64,000 nt of DNA, from contig OZ007570.1 of NCBI GenBank assembly GCA_963931925.1, forward strand, positions 40,158,557 through 40,222,556, in the 5' to 3' direction. Of the stretch, positions 10,768-25,700 are shown in pieces. This DNA comes from Onchidella celtica. Lineage: Eukaryota; Mollusca; Gastropoda; Systellommatophora; Onchidiidae. The position numbers and the translations under genes are program-made. Position 1 is the first letter of the stretch. Each line of letters begins with the position of its first letter. The notes below the pieces were generated by a model, which did not search any database, was not told the DNA's origin, and worked only from the letters and a program-made list of their open reading frames with translations.

Positions 10768-13700
10768 CTGTAGAAAGCCAGTATCATCCTTCAGGTGAAC
10801 TGATATTAGAAATCCATGAGCCACAAGCTCTACAAGTTGACAATAACATGGTGAGTTTAGTGCCAGGAATCCCAACCCTTTTCATCCCATTTTCCCTTGG
10901 CAAATTTTGAAAAGTCAATTTAACCCCACCCTGGTTTGTCCAGTAATTTGAGCTTACACTTCTACCATAATAAAGCAACCCAGAAAGGGAGTGTACAAGA
11001 TATTTACAATCAGCAATTTAATGAATGCGTAGGCGAAATTTATTCCCTGAGAGTAAATTTACCATTTTTCTGTAAATTCCAACCATAGTGGCCACCCCAA
11101 ACATACTTTATACCATAATTTGTTCTTGCTGCAGTGATCCTTTACCTCAACTGAGGATCCACCACAGCTGTAGAATCTTCTTTAGGGCCCATCTTAATGG
11201 TACCTATGGGGTGGTAGATGGTCAGGGCTCGCCGCTTGACCATACAGGTCCAGTATTCTACAGAGTCGTACTCATGCTTGGCACACGATGGCACTGCGGA
11301 CGTTTCCGTAAAAGCTGCCCCAACATCTCTCAAAGGCTTAGCTGTTACGATCTTCTGGCACTCACGAATACCTACGGAGATTCAATGATGAGTAAACAAC
11401 ACAACCTATATGCTGTAGCATGTCTGCAAGATATACTAAGAGTGAAATAGACCACGACTGGTGTAGGCGCCAGACTGGTGAAACACGGCGCATAAATACT
11501 GTTTCACACTAGCACAGTGGGCACAGCTCACATTGCGACACAGTAGGATGCAGCGGGTAGTGCCTTGAGTGCTATTGTGGAGCAAAAGTAATGGGTGTTG
11601 AGCCACCAGACGGTTGCCTACACCAACTTTGGTCTCTTTCACCCTTGATTGTCTGCCCGTGTTAACTGAGTAAATACTTTAAACGTCCATGTTGAAAATG
11701 GAAGCAAAGATTCTGTAGACTAGCCGGCTAGAAAAACATTGGCAACTGACAAATCCATTGTTTATTCTTTTTTGACGGAAGAAATTCTTGATGGTAGATT
11801 GTGAAGAAAAGAACGTAACCCAGGGCCGTCTGGGCAATCCTTATGGGCCCCTGGGCAAAGCAATGAGCTGCAGCCCGCCCCCTGAACAACTACTCATAAA
11901 CTGCATGCATAGGGCCACCTAAACCCTCAGGACCCTTGATGAACTGCCCAGTGCACCCATACGTTAAGACGGCTCGGATGTAACCACTTTTAAACAAACT
12001 GATGTACAGAAATATTCTTCAACTAATACAAAAAAAAAGGATCATTTCAAACTGCTATTTGGAATTTTCGTATTGGCGTGTTTTTGCTTTTTTTCAGTCA
12101 ATCAAGCAGTCAACCCACACATAAACCAACCAGAAATTTACCTCTGATAAGAAGATCAATATCTTCTTGCTGATATAAGTAATTTGCATGAATGGCCGGG
12201 TAGTCAAATGGATCGTTAGACCTCAGAGATATGTTTCCTATACTGGCAGGTCGTAGGAGGGATGGAAGGCATGTGAATCCATAGTCCCATTTGTCCCTTC
12301 CAGCCAGCTCCTTTTTGGTCTATTAGATACAGTGATATTATCAATATTTGATAAAAGTTTATCAGTTCCCTGTACAAGTCAATATTTTTGTAAAGATGGT
12401 GTCACAAGTGCCTGTCTGATTCATTTCACTACTGATAGAAATTAAATTGAATATCGGTGAATCACAAATTCTGTCATGCTAAATTAAATTACCTGCAGTT
12501 TCTAATATGACTGCCTTATATAGCGACTAAACGTCAACTAATAGTAAAAAAAAAAAAAAAACTAACAAAGAGAACTCAGTCTTTCTCAGTGGTGGATGAA
12601 ACTAAACAAGAATTACTTTGCCACTGAATGTAATATAAATTTATCATTTTAATAGAGTAACACAAAAATAACCTACTTAACTATGTAGGCCTACTAGAGT
12701 TGTTTTTCTGATCACCTATTTTGTAAGAGGGTAAAGAAAGAAAAATACAAAACTAGACAATAATTGTATGTCTTACTTCTTCAGCATAGTTGTAGACATC
12801 CATCAGAATTGAGTTTGGTATAATCACGATGAAATGAAGCTGAAGATCCGGCCAGTCTACTTTCTTAGTTTCCTCTGTCGTGCTCTTAAATGCCAAAACC
12901 TCAAGTAAGAAAGGTGAGTTCAATGGACCTAGTGATATAAATATAACATGATTCAAAGAAGGCTCGGTATCATCATCATCTTTAAGTGCCCTGCCGGCAG
13001 GCATTGGCGATCATGCCTCTAGGCCGTTCTGCATCTTTATGTGTAGTTGTCCTGGGCTTCTTCTTCCATTGAATTTCCCTGTTGTTACCAAATGTTCCAA
13101 GCTCAGTAGCCTATGCACTGATGAAATCGTCTTCATCAATTTCAGATATTCGCACCTGTCAATTTATCTCCCATTCTTATTTCCCCTAGTTTTACTTCCC
13201 TTCTCTTCCTTCTTATTGACACTGTCACTCTTCTCCCTCTCCTTCTCCTTATTCGTTTTTCTCTTTTTCTTCCCTCCCTTCCTCCTCAAAATTTTCGTAC
13301 TCATTGTTAACATTATCTCCAGATCATCATTATTCTTCTGGTATACCTCTGTTTCGTCTCCTCGTCTTTCTTCTTTCTTTTCTAAATCTCTTCAATCAAA
13401 ATTTGATTGCCTCAAGAATCCCAGCATTTGTGTAATTATTGTCACAAATAATACATTTCTGAAAAGTGATGGCTAATGACAAAAGATCTTAACTATAGCT
13501 TATTATTACTATGTCCTTCAAAATTTAAACTAATTTTAATTATCATGGTAACTGATGCGCTAGTAAATAATCTGTCGCCTCTGGTTGTTTGATTTGCTAT
13601 AGAAAGAAAGCAGATCTGTACACCAATTAGTGTCACTTTCACAGGAGAATACACTGGAAGACACCTAAAATTACTATGGTTTAAAACAGTGTTAACTTTC

Positions 13701-16700
13701 ACACAATAACACTTCTCTCTGATCTTGTCAGCTCCTACAGATAATTTGGTCTAAGTCTATCCAAGAAGAGAAATCACCTGACAATTATAATTTATATTCG
13801 CACATTCCTTTGATTTATGAAAATGTGTGTTTATACCATTTTGAAATCAAGCAAACCTGTTCCAAAGAGTTTATACTGCCACTTTGTCCACCAGTATTCG
13901 TAACTCGGCCAGGAGGCTGTGAGTGCTTGCTCAATCCGGACACTCATGTCAAACATCACGTGATCCTGCAGATTTTGTCCCACAGGAAGATCCGCCACCA
14001 CCGGAATCTAGAGCAAAACATTCGTTTCATATCAATGAAATGATGTACAAAACAGATTTGACCAACCGCGTTATGGATTCTCTCTGAGGGTCAAGCTCAG
14101 AAAGCAATTTTAAGAATATCATTTCAAGCAGAGTCACAGACACATTTCTTCTTTTACCTGATGTAATGTGAAGCGTCTATTTACGAAAATTTAAACTGAA
14201 CTTCGTTTTCTAAGATGCTGTACCTTCATTTGCTGAGTTAGACACTATGTGTGTGTTATATCCCTAATGATAATATTTAGGTGCCTTCCATTAATAAACA
14301 CAAGACCCAACATCATTACCAAAAGAATGCTTCATATTTCTGGATGCAGTATTAAATGATAAAAGCAAAATTAAAGAAAGGGTTTTAACTAATGACATTA
14401 GAATGACAAATCTAGCAGTTTTAGGTTCATTGCTATGAAATATATTTAGAAAAAAAAACAACATGTAAGCCAGAACCATTGAGCATAGATGCTTTTGTAA
14501 TGTAAACTTCAATATACGTCACATAAATCTGTGTAGATTAGTATTTACAAAAGGGTTTCAGCACTTATGACTGCGACAGGCGCCTTGTTTCAAGACATTT
14601 CTAGAGGCACCCAGTGTGCTTTTCAGCGTCTTGATTGAAAAAAAAAACATGTCTCAATCTTATAGGCAGCAATAAATCCTTTGTGTGTTCCATGCATACT
14701 GGCCATCTTACTTTATGACTTTCCAAGTGTTTCCTGGGTCCAATGCCAGACAACATAAGGATCTGTGGTGAATTGACAGCTCCGGCAGACAAAATGATCT
14801 CTTTTCTGGCGGTAACGATATACTTCTTGCCATCTTTAATTACCTCTACTCCTTCAGCTTTCTTGTTCTTGATGATCACCTGCAATGTCATTTGCACAGT
14901 ACACTAGCACTAGTGTTAATTTGTGTGACTGATTACCTGCTTTCTCTCTCTCTCTTTCTCTCTCTCTCCCCCCTCTCTCTCTCTTTCTCTCTTTCTCCTC
15001 TTCTCCCTCTCTTCTTCATCATCTTCATTAGCAGAATTTCTAATGCGACAAGCCAAAGAAACAAAACTGTCAAATGTCACAGGAGAAAGGGATGAATAGG
15101 AAGGGACAGAAAGGCTGGAAGCAAAGTTCAAAAGAAAGAAAGAAGGAAAAAAGGAAGGAAGGAAGGAGTAGGCTCAGAAGATGAATTCAAGAACTCTCAC
15201 AGAAGCCTTTCGTGTACACCACACAACCTCCTCCTCTCTCCCCCCCCCCCCCCTCTCCATCCCAATCTCAACACTTTCCATCATAATCATTTTTGACCTC
15301 ATTGTTATCATCATTTGAACTTCCAAAAATTCATAGATTTTGCAGTCACAAAGGGACAGTACAGTAAGTTCCAGGTTCTGAGGACAAAGACCCTTCTCAC
15401 TTAACACTCACACGCAATCCATACATAAGTTGCTGAAAAAAGACACGTCGCCAGGTCTGTTTGGTTTGTCTAGTAAATGCTAACGATAATACCCCATAGA
15501 ACTTTATTTGCATATTCGCTTTGCCAGGTTATAAATTATTTAAAATCTTACTTGTCATTTTCTTTTTGGCTGAAGCACTTTAAATGCTGCTACACAAGTC
15601 TGTTGTTTGCAGTTCTTTCCTTCACAAATTTGAGTTTTGAAAAACGTGCTAGAACTTTTTTCGGAATTGTAGTGAGTGGATCTGATGAAATCAGGCTTAG
15701 GTAAAAGACCAAATTTCTGAGAAAACCCCTCCAAAGGGGGGAAAGTCATTTTCATACTTACATTGAGATTTGCTTATAATATGAAAGATTAGCCATTCTT
15801 CTGCATTCCATTCGTTTTGCTTAAAATCATATTAAAATATTTTATTTTGATTTTTTTTAAAAAGATATGTATTTCATCTTTAGCCCTTGTTTAAATGTGT
15901 GTGATGAACATCACATATTAATAATTCTGAACTTGAAAAAAAAAATTCCCTCCCTGGATGGTTACATCTCTTTACTTGGGCCATTTCTCTCTCTTTCTCC
16001 TTCCACAGTAGAAATCCTCTTCTACGAAAATAATACTTTCTCTCTGTTGGCTTCTTTGTGCGCACATATAATATGCCACACTTTCATCTCCTACTTTCAT
16101 CTCTGAAAGCTTATGTATCCACCACTGGCTGTGGCAATGTCTAGAGTCTAAAGTTTACAAAACATTAAAACGGAATCACTGCCGTCATTTCTTTTCCCTT
16201 TACATATTGTAATACTGCGCTCCCCAGCGCAAAGAAGAATAGCGAAAAAGAAAACACAGCTGCAGTATTCAAGCTCAGAGCACCAGGGATGGCGGTTAGA
16301 AAGGTGGAAGATCTGATACATATCAGCGCGTGACAAGTTTTGTTTTGCAGGCATAATTTATCACACAAACTGATCAGCATGTGTACAGTGCAGCATAGTC
16401 TCCGTGTGGAATCCTTGCATGGAAAACTACATGGCACTTTCATGCTGTGTACATGTCTTTATGTAGGTGTGAACTCGCCATGTATTGATTATCACAAAAT
16501 ATCATAAAAACCACAGAAAAACTGTGGGGTCGCAGCAGGGCTATAAGCAAAGTCAAAATTGGGCAACATACAACCTTTTCTTTTTGCCCAATTTTGACAT
16601 TGATTATCACAGTATCATTTACACCCGTCACTGCACAACGTCTGCACAATATCGCCTGGGTGTTACATTGTTAATATATTGCATTTGATGCTGTTCTTCT

Positions 16701-19700
16701 AAATTGTGGTGCTGATGTTTAAACTAAGTATTCCCATTAAAATTCTGTTAATTGAGATACACCTATGCGCACATTGGTGGATATTATCACATCATTACGT
16801 TCTTTCTTTCCTTCTTTCTATCTATCTGTCTGTCTGTCTGTCCGTCAGCTTGTCTGCTTGTGTGTCTCTGTCTGTCGGCCTGTTTATCTATTTCTCAGTC
16901 GGTTCATCTGTCTGTCTGCATATCTGCCCGTCTGTCTGTCCGTTGATCCATCTCTCTGTCTGTGTTGTTCAGATCATTTCCAGTTTGAGAAATCAGAATA
17001 CAATTTTTTTTTCTATCAGTGATTACTATGTACGCACACGCCAAGTTTTCAACTTCAGTGAACTATTGAAGGAACAAACAACCAATCCGTTGTTTTCAAA
17101 TTTGTTGATGTTATGTTTGAGGAAATTCTATGTTAAAATGTATACTGCTACTTTTTCTTGTGGCATTTTCCCAAGGCCGATTTATATGTGTAATACATTC
17201 TCTGTGTTTTTCTCTCCATCATTTTTCAGCTCCTTGTCTCTGTTGCTTTTTTCTGTTCTTGATTATCTTTCCTTTTTCATCTTTCTTTTTATTATCTGTC
17301 TTCCAGCCATCAATCCATTATTTCATGTTTGATTCTTCCTTCATCCTGGCCTCTTACAAAATGTTCATATTATTCCTGATTCAATATACCTTACAATGTC
17401 CTGTAATTCGGAGGAGGAGGGGTGCAGGGGAAACTAGGGATGTGTCTTTGGTGCAACTATCTTTCCCGGTGTAACAGGCCAAACTATACCCCCCGCCCAG
17501 ACTATACCCGGGGTTAAACTGGCCTAGCCCAGAATATACCCCCGGGGTATATTCTGGGCTAGGCCAGTTTATACCCCCGGGGTTACTTTGGGCTAGGCCA
17601 GAATATACCCCCCCAGTCCAGATTATACCCCCTACTTTTTTTTAAAAACAAGTCAAGACCACAGTTTATTTCAGCCTGTTCTGTATCACTGTCGTCAGAT
17701 ATCATATTAATACATACATGAACACATTCTTGACACCCATAAATCATAATACAATTTAGAGAAATAATAATAACAATTTATTTCAGCCTTAGTTTAAATT
17801 GGTGTACATACATACAATCTTGACTCCTGTCAATCATGATACATTTTAGAGGAAAGAAATAAGCATTAAAGTGCATTGATATATATACAAAAGGGTTGAG
17901 TATCCATTGAAACTGATATGATTAGACTTCAGCATTAATTTCACTCGGGTCTGTTGATATTATTATATTATTATTATTATTTTGATAATTGGTTGGCCAT
18001 GAGTAAAACATGCATTGTATTTTTTGGTACAATGATGCAGAGAGAAAAGGCCAGAAAACAACACACATATAAAAAAAAAAAAAAACATATTAATAACCCA
18101 ACTGACAGATGGTGCAATTCCATCATCCACTTCACATAAAACTAAATAGGCACTAAATTTTTTTCGCCTGATGAACTCCACCTGTCCAGATCCACTTGAA
18201 ACGTTACAGAATGCTAGCCAGTAATATACAATAATAACAATACGAACACGAAATCATCTTATTTACTCTTGAAAATAAAGAGAAATATCAATATCAGAAT
18301 CATCATCATTATCTTGGAATAATACAAAGAAATAAGAGGGAGTGTAAAAACGGTAGTGTAAGCCTACAAATCCTTCTAGAATCTATAAGCAGCAATATGT
18401 GTGTATCAACTACATATAAAAAATGTGTTAAATCTTTTCAATTATTCAAGTAGAACTGGACAGAAAGCTTTAGTGAAATAGCCTTGACAGTTGTGTAGAC
18501 CGACAGAGTAAGTCCACTGAGACAAAAGTAATGCATTGTAGAAAGTAATTAGATCTATAGCATGTTAAGACAAAATTCGATGGATCATGTTCCATTAACA
18601 GTATTTCTTGTTAGTGAATATTATTCTTTGATAGCTTATTTGTAGAAAGATATATACATTTCATCATCATGTGCCTTATGGTTTAAGACACTGGATTAGT
18701 TTGCAAGGCATTGGAAAGATTGAACTTACGCATTCTAGTGAATAAGGGTTTGTCACTCGCGAGTGAAATAAAATTAGGAAACAACAAAAAACCTTGTCCG
18801 TCTTTACCTTCCTAAGCTTGACACCTCCCTTGCCAGAGGATTTAACAACTGTGTATTTGCACACAAAAATACTCCAAAATGACTTCATTTTTATGAGTGT
18901 GTTAATTATTTCATCCATTGCGACTAAGTGTATGTCACTGCCAAACAAAGAATACAGTGCAAATTTTACTCATGGGCAACCAACTACAAAAACTACAACA
19001 TGACAACGAACGTGAGTGAAATGAGGGTTACAGTTGCATCATATCAGTTTGAATGGGTATTCACCCCATAGCATATCAATACATAATAATGCATGTTTTT
19101 TCCTTTGAATTGTATTATGATTTACGGAAGTCAAGAATGTATGTATGTATGTATTACTATGGTGCCCGTTGACAGTGATAAAAAAATGAATTAAACTTTG
19201 ATTGAAATAAACTATGGTGTTTAGGCCAAACTGTATTCCACCAGTCCAGATTATACTAACATATTCAGGCAAAATATTCCAGGATACAACATTAAGTTTT
19301 TAAAATTTTATTTCACCCGCAAGTGACACGCCTTTATTAACTTCACTGTAACACATGGTTGCAATCCTTCAAATGCCCTGCAAACTAATCCAGTGCCTTA
19401 AACCATCAGCTACATGAAATGTATACCTTTCTACAAATAAGCTATCAAAGAATTTACTAACAAGAAATATTAACGCAACATGATCCATCGAATTTTTGCC
19501 GTAACATACTGTAATTACTTTCTACAAGGCACTGTTGTCTCAGTGGATTTAATCTGTCAGTTTTCACGATTATCAAAGCTACTTTACTAAAGCTTTCTGT
19601 CCAGTTCTACTTCAATAGTTGAAAAGATTGAACACATTTTTTACACATACATGTAATTGGTACACACTGCTGCTTATAGATTTTAGAATGATGTGTGGGT

Positions 19701-22700
19701 CATTTTTACATTCCCTCTTATCTTTATAATATTCCAAGACAATGATGATGATGATTCTGATATTGATTATATTCTCTTTATTTTCAAGAGTAAATAAGAT
19801 GATTTCGTGTTCTTATTTTTATTACTGTATTTTACTGGTTAGCATCCTGTAACATCTCAAGTGGATTAGGACAGGTTAAGTTCATGATGTGAAAAAACTT
19901 TAGTATGTATTTTTAGTTTTTGTGTGAAGTATTTAATGTCTGCTGGATGATGGAATTGCACCATCTGTCAGTTGGGTTATTAAAATGGTGTTGTTGTTTT
20001 CTCTGTGTGTTCTTTCTCGGCCTTTTCTCTCTGCCTTATTGTAACTTTATATGTAGATCTAATTGTTCTGACATATCAAGCACAATTCTGATTTTCAAAA
20101 ATTAGAAATAAAATTCAGATGACTTTACACTTAAGAGTCTTATAATTATTTCACACCTTGCCACTAAGTATATGTCAGTGGTGCCAAACAAAAAAATACA
20201 ATATAATTATGTTTAACTCACGGACAACTAATTATAAAAAAAAACAAAAAAACAATAATAATACCAATTACCAACGGATACAAGTAGAATTAGTGTTAAA
20301 GCCTAATCATACCAATTTGAATGGGTTTTCAAACCTTTTGTATATCAATGCTTTTTACTGCATGTTTATTTTCTCTTAAATGTATCATAATTTACAACAG
20401 CCAAGAATGTATGCTTCAATGTGATAAGTGATGACAGTGATAATGAACAATTTAAACTAAAGTTGAAATAAACTGTGGTCTTGTCTTGTTTTCAAAAAAA
20501 TGTAGGGGGTATAATCTGGACTGGGGGGGTATAGACTGGCCTAGCCCAAAGTATGCCCCGGGGTATAGTCTGGCCTGCTACACCGGACTTCCATCACTGT
20601 TTCAGTCTAAAAATACTGCCATTGTTAAACATTAATTTTGTCCAACTCCTAACAAGATGACAGCCTACACTGGGCCTAGAGTTTGCCGCTCTTCACAACT
20701 TCAAATAAAAAATAACTAATATTTAGCTATAGAATGTCTTTCCAATATCATAAATAATACCTCCTTTACCTTCACCCAGTTAATATCATACAATAACAAC
20801 AACAACAAACAATTAGCCTGCTATTACACGAACATCTCCATCCATCAGGAACACAGACCATGAAAGAAACATCAATTAATGATTCACCTTTGTAACATGA
20901 GATCTGATGGATACATCCAGATTTGGTCTGTCCAGGTGTGGATGGATAAATGCACGACTGGTGCTCATCCTTTCATCTTTGAAGGAGTTGACTTGAGAGT
21001 GGCTGATACCTTGAAAATAGCAACAAAATGCATGGATGATCTCATAGGTGCGCAAATCCCCATTGCGGTAACAATTATATACCGAGAGTACATCGTGTTG
21101 GGAAGCTAAACGAATGTGGACCTAAGTTTCATTAAAATTTAATGTTAGAGATGTATTTTAACAGAAACATGACTACCCTCCTTAATACCTCAGTTATTAC
21201 CTAGGCCTAGTTACCAAACAAAAAAAAATGTGTTTGAGTGGGATGTTTCAGGTTATAAAAGTCTAAGGATTTGAAAAGGAAGCCTATGAACTGAACATCC
21301 CATGTAAGTTACAACATTCATTCTGTTACCACTAACATAACTGATAACTGTGTCTTCACTAATAAAATTGGTACCATTTCGGCTGTAACTCTAAATGCTG
21401 TATCATCTGATTGTGTTAAAGGGGTACAATTTCATCATTCTTACAACTTTGCCATCACGAAATTGTAAATGTGGCAGCTTTCAGATAGAGTGAAAAACTC
21501 AGTAACTTTTCAATTCTATTCACAACAAAAAAGAGCGCCAACTATTTGCAAATGTTTCAAATGAGATGAGACATGATGACATGGACTTTTCTGGACAGAC
21601 ATCAGTGAGATCCTGTGGACACCTGCTGGCATTCTTTCCTATCAATCACTACCAAATATCTCAACAGCAAGTCAGCAACCTTAACGAATATGAGTCAACA
21701 ACAGCAGCAACAACAAAACAGTGACCACGTAGACAGGGAAAACACTCTGTCAAATCCCACCCCAACAAACCACAGCCAATGTGGTACCTTCTTGTGTCTT
21801 GCCATTGTAATCGGGATTATAGGGAAATCCCGCTGCCTTGCCGGCTTCGATGATGATAGATGACACGGGTTGTGACCTCAAATGATGAATTGTGAAAGGT
21901 CCACCGTGTCCATGATACTCTGAAATGAATTCACTTTTTCATGATAAGTTATATATCTACTGGCTATGTTTTTCACCCCTTTAAATAATGTTATTGTTTT
22001 TTATTCTCAGCGAGGAAAAAGAAATTTCATATTATCCGTTAGAAAACGTCTTATTCAAATCACAGTCTTAGAAGTAAAGGTGTCACTAAAATATTATAAA
22101 AATATGTGTGGGCATACTTGTCTACGTGAAATGCATGAGGAAAAGATGAGTGACTGTCATTATCATATCAAATAGGTCTGAGACTATTGGTATCATGCAA
22201 GATGGAGAGATATGGGAAAGGGTGAAATTATATGAAAAAGAAACTACATTTTATTCAAATTGCTGGAACTCTGAGGTTTAGTGTATTTATACCAGAATTA
22301 GCTAGGCCGGGAATGCCAATGTCCTCTGATCTCTTGAAATAGGACAAAACATGTTTGTAGTTCCAGGTTTCATCTTTGGTATATTCTGCCCATCTGTCGT
22401 AGTCGTGTCGGTTAGCTCTCACATACTGCATGGCATTCAGATTGCTGGAGCCTCCTAGAACCTTGCCCCTTGGCCAGTATGAGCGCTGAGGAAGTGAGAC
22501 TCACACAGTACAGATAATGGCCAATCCAAATGTCATGAAAAACACAGACATTTCTAATAAACAAAACATATTAAAATCGTGTGCCGTCATAGGAGTGCAA
22601 GAACCCTCAGGAAAATGTTTACAGCGTGATAGGGGTAGGTTAACAGAACGAGGAGAGGGGGGGGGGGGCTGAGAGGGAGAGACAGACAGACAGACAGACA

Positions 22701-25700
22701 GACTGAGACATAGAGAGAGGGATACAGACAGTCAGAGAACTACAGAGAAAGAAAGAACCTTGCTTTGGGTAAGTTTACCGAAAGAAGTCGTTCTCACGTG
22801 TCAGAAACCTTTTCAGCGTCTTTTAGGGCTCATATTGCTACCGCTTCTGCCTCATTTTGTTTCAAATCCATACGGAGGTCTTTCGCCAAATCTACCAAAA
22901 GCGAAACGAAACCGAATGTCACAAATCCCAGACTGGGAGATGTAATAATGATAACAAGACAACAATCACGAACGAACAAGTTTAACACTTAACAGAACAA
23001 CCCATCAGACTCACACATTTATTATACATAAACATAAAGATAATAGAGCAAATACAGACATTATATTATTCAATTCCACTGCCGTACAACGGCCTTCTCC
23101 CGTACGCACACTTCCTCGGGTCCACAACCCGGTAGTTACTTTCTAGAGACACTTCGGTCTCAGCTTCTCCTCTCCCTGTCTTAATAGCACATTAATATTT
23201 CACTGGCACCGCAGTCTCCCAATAGCACCTTCCTATTGCCATAACACATTAATAGCATTCCAATAGCACATCAACATGGCAATAGCACATTAGCATTTCA
23301 ATAGCACATCAACATGGCAATAGCCCATTAGCATTTCAATAGCACATCAACATGGCAATAGCACATTAGCATTTCAATAGCACATTCACGATCACATATA
23401 CGTCCCTGTCGTTGGCCAGACTGCCACGACTCATGTGTTGCGACTGTCCTACATGACAGCGTCACTCCTGGCCTATGTGTGGCCTTCGGCCCTATGCTGG
23501 CCTATCCCCTGGGCTCACCGTAGGCGGCGCTTCGGCCCGTCCCCAGCACCTACAAGAATAACATTACATTGGTATAATACCATACCACTTCTATTCACTT
23601 CACCCCTCATTACGACTCATGAAGCGGACACACAATAGTTCACATTTCACTCACCAAACATCTTACGGTAACACACCTCCACCGTAGTACACAATACTCA
23701 CTCTCGCTACAAATCCATGAACTCAACTTACTTTATCGCTCATGGCGCACATTGCTATATACAGTATCAAGGACTTCCACATTCCTCACATATACTTATT
23801 TACATCATGGTAATAGACGAATATAATACATCAATCATAATTATCAATCATCGTTCCACCTACCAGTCATCACTGGAAAAAACACTACTCCCAAGTCTTC
23901 CGACTGCTCTCCTTATGTTCGCCCTCTGGGGCTTTCTCCTGCGTCCGCTCTCTAGGACGTCTTAGTGTGCAGTGATAGTAATACAGCGCTCTCGCCTCAT
24001 TCAGACCCCCCAACTCACAACATGCACGCTTTAACGTTAACTAACAGAAGTCAATATAGGTGAGCAGCCTCACTATCCCGTGAGTCATTCCCCACTTCCA
24101 TGCCCCCGTAATCTCTGAATTCCGCTCACTCCACTCGTGACACCGAAGCCATTGTGTCTTGGGTCTCAGTCTGTTATAAAATCGGAAAGTGTGACGTGAC
24201 GGACTCTAACAGTTCAAATTACCATTATAATTTTATCTAGGCCTGTGCACAGCTGGTAATAGGCCCAAGCCAGATGGGAAACGTAGGCCTCCTAGTTTAT
24301 TATGATGAGGAGTTTGAATAAATCGCAACTGTGAAACAGCTTGATAAGTGCAACAACGCATTTTAAACTGTGTCAAAGTGTGTATTTGTTATACTGCTTC
24401 TGCATAGGAAAAGATCTTCAGTTTTCAGAAAATGGAGATAAATAAGTACGAAGATCGCGATTTGTAGGGATTAGTCGCTCTCTACAAAATTTAGACATTT
24501 GATGAAAATGTCCTTCGCTGCCCAAAATCATTTTAAAATAAGGTTACCATTGCTCTCAAAATTTGCATTTTCCATAACATAATTTATTGTTTCTGTAGTC
24601 ATTTGGGCTTCGCGGCGAAAGTTGAAACTCTCACTTGCATGACATAGCTCGCTCAGACTCACGTATTTGAGTTTCAACAGCCAGCAGCCCGCGGATACTT
24701 AAAGATCAAGACTCAATAAAAATCAGGTGTTGTTACGATAATTGCATCGCCATAAAACAATGGTCCTGTATAGAATTATTTGACTTTTACTATGCATTGC
24801 TGTCACCCAGATCATCACTGAAACACGTACTATCTTTGACAAAGCCATCAGCGTTGAGAAGCGGATGGATTGTACCGATAAATTGTAATGAAATGACTGT
24901 TATGATCTGCAAGAAATAATGTCTGTGTATCCCCTTTTCATTGTTTGCTGTGAGCCTGCCGTGATTTAATGAAATTGCCAGTATACTTTTTTTCAGCCAG
25001 TACCTCCTGAATTAATACAATAATAATAATCAGTATTCCTCAGGTGTCTTATCTATGACATCAGTGAACCTCATTAGTAGAAACGAGTGGAGAAAGAGAC
25101 TGTCAAGTCCCTGGTCCTATTGGGGGGTAGGATCGAGGGCCCGTGTGCACGTTGCGCACGTTAAAGATACCTTGGCAGTTGGAAATCGTAACCCCCCCCC
25201 CTCCCCCGCCAGAACAAGAAATAATAAAACAAGTAAAGTGAGGTGTAAATGCCAAGGGCAGCGAACCTCCTAAAATAAAGACCTCAAATCGAAAGAGACT
25301 GTCTAGTATTAGAAAAACCAAAATGAAATTGTTCATTTGCTTACTGTCATACCCAAGAATCAAATGCATATTTTTTTGGAAAATTATTGTTCGAATCCGT
25401 TAATATAATTTGTAAAATGTGTGGTACATGTATATTGTGGTTTCAGAGGAAGCTTTATATAGACAAAGTCACTGTGGGATCAAACCCTGTTTAAAACTTG
25501 CGCCCCCCACTTTCCTTGCGTCTGATCTCTGGTTGTTCCTACCCATGAAGATTGGTACATTAATTTCGAACTCACCCCGCCTTTCAGGCCTTTCAGGGCA
25601 TTTTTCTGAGGTTCAGACATGTACCACCAATCGAAGGAGCTCTTCAGGTTCAGGCCAGCGAGGCCAGGAATGAAGACCTGTGGACTGTTGATGTCGCTGT

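Noticed and set aside
13039-13476. A 145-codon plus-strand frame
   Set aside because: Pyrimidine-rich low-complexity translation (Leu/Ser/Phe) inside a GMC intron, no domain.
16706-17332. A 208-codon plus-strand frame
   Set aside because: Driven by the TCTG/TCTA microsatellite and T-rich flanks.
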